The notes beneath the pieces are model-generated. The model saw only the letters and a list, made by a program, of their open reading frames with translations. It made no database searches and was not told where the DNA came from. DNA of 64,000 nucleotides from Clostridium kluyveri (GTDB lineage: Bacteria; Bacillota; Clostridia; Clostridiales; Clostridiaceae). Made by a program: the position numbers and the translations under genes. Location: assembly GCF_001902295.1 (NCBI RefSeq), contig NZ_CP018335.1, positions 3,224,001-3,288,000 on the forward strand. The letters are read 5' to 3'. This document shows, one piece after another, positions 59,787-64,000 of the stretch (the stretch's first letter is position 1; every line of letters starts with the position of its first letter).

Positions 59787-60512
59787 ATGATTGAATTAAT
59801 TAATGTAACTAAAAGTTATAGTAAAAAAATAAAAGCTGTGGATAGTATAAATCTTACTATAAATGACGGAGAGATATTTGGCTTTTTAGGACATAATGGA
59901 GCTGGAAAGACAACTACACTAAAAATGATAACAGGTATATTACATCCTGATGAAGGGGATATAAGACTTAATGGCATAAGCATAAAAAACCATCCTATAA
60001 AAGCTAAAATGGAGATAGGATATGTACCTGACAATCCTGATATGTTTTTAAGGCTTAAAGGCATTGAATATTTAAATTTCATGTCAGATATGTATGAAGT
60101 TCCTTCAAGTATAAGAAATAAAAGAATTGAAGATTTATCCAAAAGACTTAACTTATATGACGAACTAGATGACAAAATTCAAAGTTATTCCCATGGAATG
60201 AGACAAAAAATCGTTTTAATAGGAGCCTTGATTCATGAACCTCCTATTTGGGTATTAGATGAACCAATGACGGGACTTGATCCAAAAGCATCCTTTATAC
60301 TTAAAGAAATGATGAGAGAACATACAAACGCAGGAAAAACAGTATTTTTCTCCACACATGTTTTAGAAGTAGCAGAAAAAATTTGTGATAAAGTGGCTAT
60401 TATAAATAAAGGCAGAATCTTATTCAGCGGTACCCTGAATGAAATGAGAGAGCATTTCAAGGTTAACCAATCTCTTGAAAGTATGTTTTTGGAGCTTACA
60501 GAAAATGAATAA
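59787..60512 (+). CDS. ABC exporter ATP-binding protein
   Basis: About 241 residues from the ATG behind GAAAGGA; an ATG 18 bases earlier includes that site. Walker A GHNGAGKTTT, signature YSHGMRQKIVLIGA, Walker B IWVLDEPMTGLD, switch STHVLEVAEK. It matches the CcmA/YxlF-like group that works with ABC-2-type permeases. The downstream permease overlaps it by eight bases. Confidence 0.92.
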   Translation: MIELINVTKSYSKKIKAVDSINLTINDGEIFGFLGHNGAGKTTTLKMITGILHPDEGDIRLNGISIKNHPIKAKMEIGYVPDNPDMFLRLKGIEYLNFMSDMYEVPSSIRNKRIEDLSKRLNLYDELDDKIQSYSHGMRQKIVLIGALIHEPPIWVLDEPMTGLDPKASFILKEMMREHTNAGKTVFFSTHVLEVAEKICDKVAIINKGRILFSGTLNEMREHFKVNQSLESMFLELTENE

Positions 60513-62190
60513 ATATATTTCTCTTACAAAAGTATTTTTAAAAAATAGTTCCTCAAACTTTTTAAAAGATAAAAGGGGTTCTCTCTCAAAAACTATAAAA
60601 CAACTGCTGCTTTACGCTGTAATAATACTTTCTCTACTCCCCCTTATTAGTATGTTTGGAGTAGCAACTACATCCTCTTATGATATTTTAAAGCCATTAA
60701 ATCAAGAAGGTATAATTCTATCTGCTGCCATGTCAATTTCAAGTGCTGTTATATTTACCTTTGGTATATTTTTTATAATGTCTGTATTTTATTTTTCTTC
60801 TGATGTAGATACTATTTTAGTATTGCCAGTTAAACCCTGGATAATCCTGATGTCAAAATTTACTATAGTTTTAATATATGAATATATTACTGAAGCCGTA
60901 GTACTTATGCCCGTCATGGTGGCCTTTGGAGTAAAAAGCAGTGCAGGATTGATTTATTACATATATAGTATAATAGTATTTTCAACTCTACCTATTGTAC
61001 CTCTGATAATTGCAGGATTAATTACCATATTGATTATGAGGTTCTCAGGCTTTACTAAGAATAAAGATCGTTTCAAAACCATAGCTCAAATAGGCATTTT
61101 AATCTTTGTACTGGGTATAAATTTGATATTACAGAAAGTAGGAAAAGGATTTTCCAGTGGTGCAGATATGGCTAGACTTCTTGCTCAAGGAAATAATTCA
61201 CTATTAAAATCCTCCTCTAAACTATTTATTAATATAAGATATGCTGTGGAATCACTTATAAATAGCAGCAGTTTGGCTGGAATATCAAATATGCTTTTAT
61301 ATTTATTGACTACAGCAATACTTCTAACAATATTTATAATTTTTTCAGAAGCTTTTTATATAAAAGGTGTTATAGGAATGAATCAAATTCAAGCAAAACA
61401 TAAAGTACTAACTTCCTCTGAAATAACTAAGAAATCTGCTAAAAAATCTAAAGTATTAACCTATACAATTAAGGAACTGAATATTTTATTTAGAACACCT
61501 GTATATTTTATGAACTGTGTAATTATGAATTTCATATGGCCTTTATTTTTTATTATACCTTTAGTAAGTCAAAAAAATTTCATCAAAAATTTCACATATA
61601 TGCACAGCTATTTTAATGCTATAATGTCAAATAGTATAACATTAGGCATTTCTATATCCATAGTTTTTGGTGTATCTTTAATGCTTTCAGTAATAAATCC
61701 TATTGGATGCACTGCAATTTCAAGGGAAGGGAAAAATATTTTTGTAAATAAATACATCCCTATGGACTATAAGAATCAATTACTATCTAAAGCACTGGCA
61801 GCTTTTATAATAAACTTTTCAGGCATCATGCTTATAATTTTTTTAATCACCATTATCATAAGACCTCCCTTATATATTTTTATTATAATAATTTTACTGT
61901 CAGTTATAGGAACTATATTTTCAATTTTTTTAGGTATAATTATAGATCTTAATTATCCAAAACTTAACTGGGATAATGAACAAAGGGCAGTAAAACAAAA
62001 TTTTAATGTCCTAATAAGTATGATTTTAGGTTCACTTATCACTGGAATATTAATATTTTCCACCATACAGCTCCATATACCTTTTCATATAATATTACCT
62101 TTAATTATTATAATATTTTCAATTACAGATATTGTATTATATAAAATAATAACTACAAAAGGAGTTGCTCTTTATAAAAATATTGAATGA
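60505..62190 (+). CDS. ABC-2-type exporter permease
   Basis: About 561 residues from the ATG that overlaps the ATPase stop, with GGAG upstream; the reading from 60475 lies inside the ATPase gene. Roughly twelve hydrophobic segments in two halves, with a cytoplasmic central region (about 270-330). It pairs with the ATPase just upstream, probably to move a lipid, peptide or drug out. Substrate unknown. Confidence 0.88.
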   Translation: MNKYISLTKVFLKNSSSNFLKDKRGSLSKTIKQLLLYAVIILSLLPLISMFGVATTSSYDILKPLNQEGIILSAAMSISSAVIFTFGIFFIMSVFYFSSDVDTILVLPVKPWIILMSKFTIVLIYEYITEAVVLMPVMVAFGVKSSAGLIYYIYSIIVFSTLPIVPLIIAGLITILIMRFSGFTKNKDRFKTIAQIGILIFVLGINLILQKVGKGFSSGADMARLLAQGNNSLLKSSSKLFINIRYAVESLINSSSLAGISNMLLYLLTTAILLTIFIIFSEAFYIKGVIGMNQIQAKHKVLTSSEITKKSAKKSKVLTYTIKELNILFRTPVYFMNCVIMNFIWPLFFIIPLVSQKNFIKNFTYMHSYFNAIMSNSITLGISISIVFGVSLMLSVINPIGCTAISREGKNIFVNKYIPMDYKNQLLSKALAAFIINFSGIMLIIFLITIIIRPPLYIFIIIILLSVIGTIFSIFLGIIIDLNYPKLNWDNEQRAVKQNFNVLISMILGSLITGILIFSTIQLHIPFHIILPLIIIIFSITDIVLYKIITTKGVALYKNIE

Positions 62191-62195
62191 AAAAC

Positions 62196-62218
62196 AGGCA
62201 CTGGTAATACCAGTGCCT
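62196..62218 (+). terminator. Compact perfect hairpin after the exporter operon
   Basis: Ten-bp arms AGGCACTGGT / ACCAGTGCCT around AAT, six bases past the stop. No T-run follows directly, so it may be a weak terminator or a 3'-stabilising hairpin. Confidence 0.65.
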
Positions 62219-62359
62219 ATAAGGCAATAATGCGTTTTTAAGGGGTATAACATTATTCTATTTTTACTGTAAGCTTTATTCTTACATGATTACATTTTAT
62301 AAACTATTTATGACAATATAGTGTCATATTAATTAATATTTTATAAAGGTAAAATTTAA

Positions 62360-63049
62360 TTACTGCACTAAATTTAAAATTGCTTGATAAAAAATTGGAA
62401 TAAATATGGCGGGAAGCAAATTAGCAACTTTTATTTTTACTATGCCTAACAAATTAAATCCAAGTCCTATTATTAAAAGACTTCCCACTGCAGTCATATC
62501 CGTAATCACAGATTGAATTAAAATTGTTTTTAATCCAAAGGCAGCAATAGTTATAATTCCCTGATAAATCAAAACAGAAATAGAAGAGATCATCACACCA
62601 ATACCTAGAGAAGAAGAAAAAATTATTGATGTTATACCATCTAACATGGATTTTGCAAAAAGTATTTTATTATTCCCTTCAAGTCCACTTTCAAGTGATC
62701 CCACTATGGCCATTGAGCCCACACAGAATAAGAGACTTGCAGTAACAAAACCCTCTGAAATTTTTACATTCTTGTTCTTAAATTTATCTTCAATTTTATT
62801 TCCAAGCCTTTCAATACTATTATCAATATCTATAATTTCTCCTATAAATCCTCCTATAACCATAGAAGTTATAATTAATACAACATTAGAACTTTTAGCA
62901 ACTCCTAATATTCCTATGTAAATTACACAAAGTGATACCCCCTGAATAATCGTATTACTTACTTTTTCAGATACACCTCCTTTAAATAAGAGTCCAACTA
63001 AACTACCTCCAACAATAGCTATAAAATTTACAATGGTTCCGATTAACAC
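62360..63049 (-). CDS. DUF554 family membrane protein
   Basis: 229 residues with six to seven membrane segments. Hallmarks are IGTIVNFIAIVGGSLVGLLF, IGGFIGEIIDIDNSIERLG and LFCVGSMAIVGSLESGLEG. The family (YqgA/YdfK) is common in bacteria and has no proven function; a transporter role is often suggested. Single gene. Confidence 0.9.
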   Translation of the reverse strand: MLIGTIVNFIAIVGGSLVGLLFKGGVSEKVSNTIIQGVSLCVIYIGILGVAKSSNVVLIITSMVIGGFIGEIIDIDNSIERLGNKIEDKFKNKNVKISEGFVTASLLFCVGSMAIVGSLESGLEGNNKILFAKSMLDGITSIIFSSSLGIGVMISSISVLIYQGIITIAAFGLKTILIQSVITDMTAVGSLLIIGLGFNLLGIVKIKVANLLPAIFIPIFYQAILNLVQ

Positions 63050-63130
63050 CCAATATCCCCCTCTCTGAATTTATTAAATAAATCAATCCTGAAAATTATA
63101 TCATACACTCCATATTTTAGATATATTTTT

Positions 63131-63167
63131 ACAAAATAAAAAGAGACAAGCCTAAAGCTTACCTCTT
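63131..63167 (-). terminator. Terminator of the chemoreceptor gene at the window end
   Basis: Eleven-position stem AAGAGGTAAGC / GCTTGTCTCTT (two G-T pairs) and a TTTTTATTTT tail on the minus strand, just after the stop at 63183. Confidence 0.85.
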
Positions 63168-63182
63168 TCAAGTAACACCATA

Positions 63183-64000
63183 TCATATTTTAAACTTTTG
63201 TACTATCTGGTTGAGATTTTGTGTAACTTCTGACTGACTCTGGGCTGTTAATGCTACCTGCTCTATTTCTCTTGTGGTTCCATTTATTCTATCCCTTATC
63301 ATTTCTATACTTTCACTAGATTTTTGGGCGGTTGATGCCATATTTTGTACTGCATCACTTACTTGATTTATTGTAGCTGCAAGTTCCTCGGACATAGATG
63401 CTATATCTTCAGACATCTTATTTACAAAATCAGAATCATTGTAATATTTATTCCCTATATTTTCTAGTTCTATAAACTGAGAATTTACATTTTCATTTAT
63501 AAATTTCAATACTTGATTCCCGTTTTTAGATAGATTTTTAAAGGCCTCCTGAACTTTTACAATGGTATTTTGAATACCTGTTACTGCCTGGGAAGATTGT
63601 TCTGCAAGCTTTCGTACTTCTTCTGCAACCACCGCAAAACCTCTTCCCTGTTCTCCTGCCCTGGCTGCTTCTATAGCTGCATTTAAAGCAAGTAAATTTG
63701 TCTGTTCTGCTATACCCAAAATAGTGTCTGCCATAACCCTTATGTCATCTACTACTTTTCCATCTTTAATTGATTGTACCATATTTTCCCTATTTTCTTT
63801 ATATAGATTTCTCACTTCTTCAAGAGATGCCTTACCATTTTCTTGCACTTCCACAGCTCTTTGTTTAGATTGATTGGCATTATTACTCCCCTCTGTAGCT
63901 TTTTCAGATAATTCATTTATACTAGAATCCACTTCTTCTACAGAAGCAGTTATCTCTTCTGAAGAAGCACTTGTCTCCTGAATTCCACCGTATATATTAT
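63183..64000 (-). CDS. Methyl-accepting chemotaxis protein, 5' end outside the window
   Basis: Only the C-terminal signalling domain is present (about 272 residues). The frame stays open to the window edge (NIYGGIQETSASSEEITASV before the GTG at 63932), so that GTG is not the start. The hairpin tip (IAEQTNLLALNAAIEAARAG) and flanking methylation helices are clear. It closely resembles the receptor at 16987 in this region. The sensor domain is outside the window. Confidence 0.92.
   Translation of the reverse strand, partial: NIYGGIQETSASSEEITASVEEVDSSINELSEKATEGSNNANQSKQRAVEVQENGKASLEEVRNLYKENRENMVQSIKDGKVVDDIRVMADTILGIAEQTNLLALNAAIEAARAGEQGRGFAVVAEEVRKLAEQSSQAVTGIQNTIVKVQEAFKNLSKNGNQVLKFINENVNSQFIELENIGNKYYNDSDFVNKMSEDIASMSEELAATINQVSDAVQNMASTAQKSSESIEMIRDRINGTTREIEQVALTAQSQSEVTQNLNQIVQKFKI

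Noticed and set aside
63183..63932. Short stand-alone chemotaxis signalling protein starting at the GTG at 63932
   Set aside because: The frame continues without a stop to the window edge with typical receptor sequence, so the gene is only truncated by the window.
1..64000. tRNA or rRNA genes
   Set aside because: No cloverleaf-like segments with the TTCGAAT loop and no rRNA-like high-GC blocks were found on reading through; a tRNAscan run would settle it.

Overview
The window is low-GC DNA with strong AGGAGG-type ribosome binding sites, many long intrinsic terminators, two textbook Firmicutes riboswitches (SAM-I and yybP-ykoY) and several Clostridium-type families (CWB2 cell-wall repeats, a flavin reductase-rubredoxin fusion, Cache chemoreceptors, nitrogenase-like proteins). 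It looks like the chromosome of a free-living, strictly anaerobic Clostridium, possibly of the C. kluyveri / C. ljungdahlii type. That placement is inferred from gene content. I see no rRNA, tRNA, CRISPR array or intact insertion sequence.

Layout. 0-4 kb: a polyamine-type ABC importer operon (potABCD, minus strand). 4.3-6.5 kb: a small membrane protein/XRE regulator pair and a GAF-like histidine kinase. 6.5-7.2 kb: deoC. 7.4-16.6 kb: two paralogous nitrogenase-like alpha/beta pairs. One (13.06-7.4 kb) lies behind a SAM-I riboswitch and is followed by an SsuABC/TauABC-type importer. The other (16.6-13.4 kb) carries a NifX-like protein and has an unrecognised attenuator leader. The SAM riboswitch and the sulfonate-type transporter point to sulfur salvage rather than N2 fixation; no nifH is present in the window. 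17-19 kb: a chemoreceptor. 19.5-22.1 kb: pxpABC (5-oxoprolinase). 22.4-26.9 kb: methionine aminopeptidase, the rubredoxin fusion, a Mn riboswitch with a TerC exporter, a 2H phosphoesterase and a hydroxyacyl-CoA dehydrogenase. 27-30.7 kb: a betaine-type osmoprotectant importer with a BusR-like (GntR + RCK_C) regulator; matching inverted repeats overlap two promoters. 31.1 kb: dapB.

32.1-48.6 kb is the accessory part. It begins with a four-gene minus-strand operon that looks like a multicomponent alpha-helical pore-forming toxin (xenorhabdolysin/Mak-like), with its own promoter region and terminator. Next come a 1647-residue secreted cell-wall protein with six near-identical FN3 repeats, a signal-less F5/8-C plus cadherin-like protein, a mini tail-collar protein with a decayed second copy beside it, and an operon of a 7TM-DISM-type LytS kinase, a papain-like (YiiX/NlpC-P60) enzyme and a LytTR regulator. 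A direct repeat, including a 27-codon remnant of the LytTR gene fused in frame behind the cell-wall gene, shows that this block has been rearranged.

48.6-64 kb is mostly housekeeping: an Hsp20-like protein, a membrane MutS-like ATPase, YjbQ, RNase H, TrmB, a lysozyme-like membrane protein, an M50 protease, an NAGPA-type phosphodiester glycosidase, PIN-PhoH, an ABC exporter, DUF554 and a second chemoreceptor cut by the window end.

A repeat family (complete-looking copies near 4.96, 31.0 and 48.7 kb, partial ones near 7.4 and 22.1 kb) folds into a plausible conserved RNA or DNA structure that I cannot match to a named element. The best candidates for undescribed biology are the SAM-regulated nitrogenase-like system, the toxin operon with its adjacent regulatory and surface genes, and this structured repeat family.
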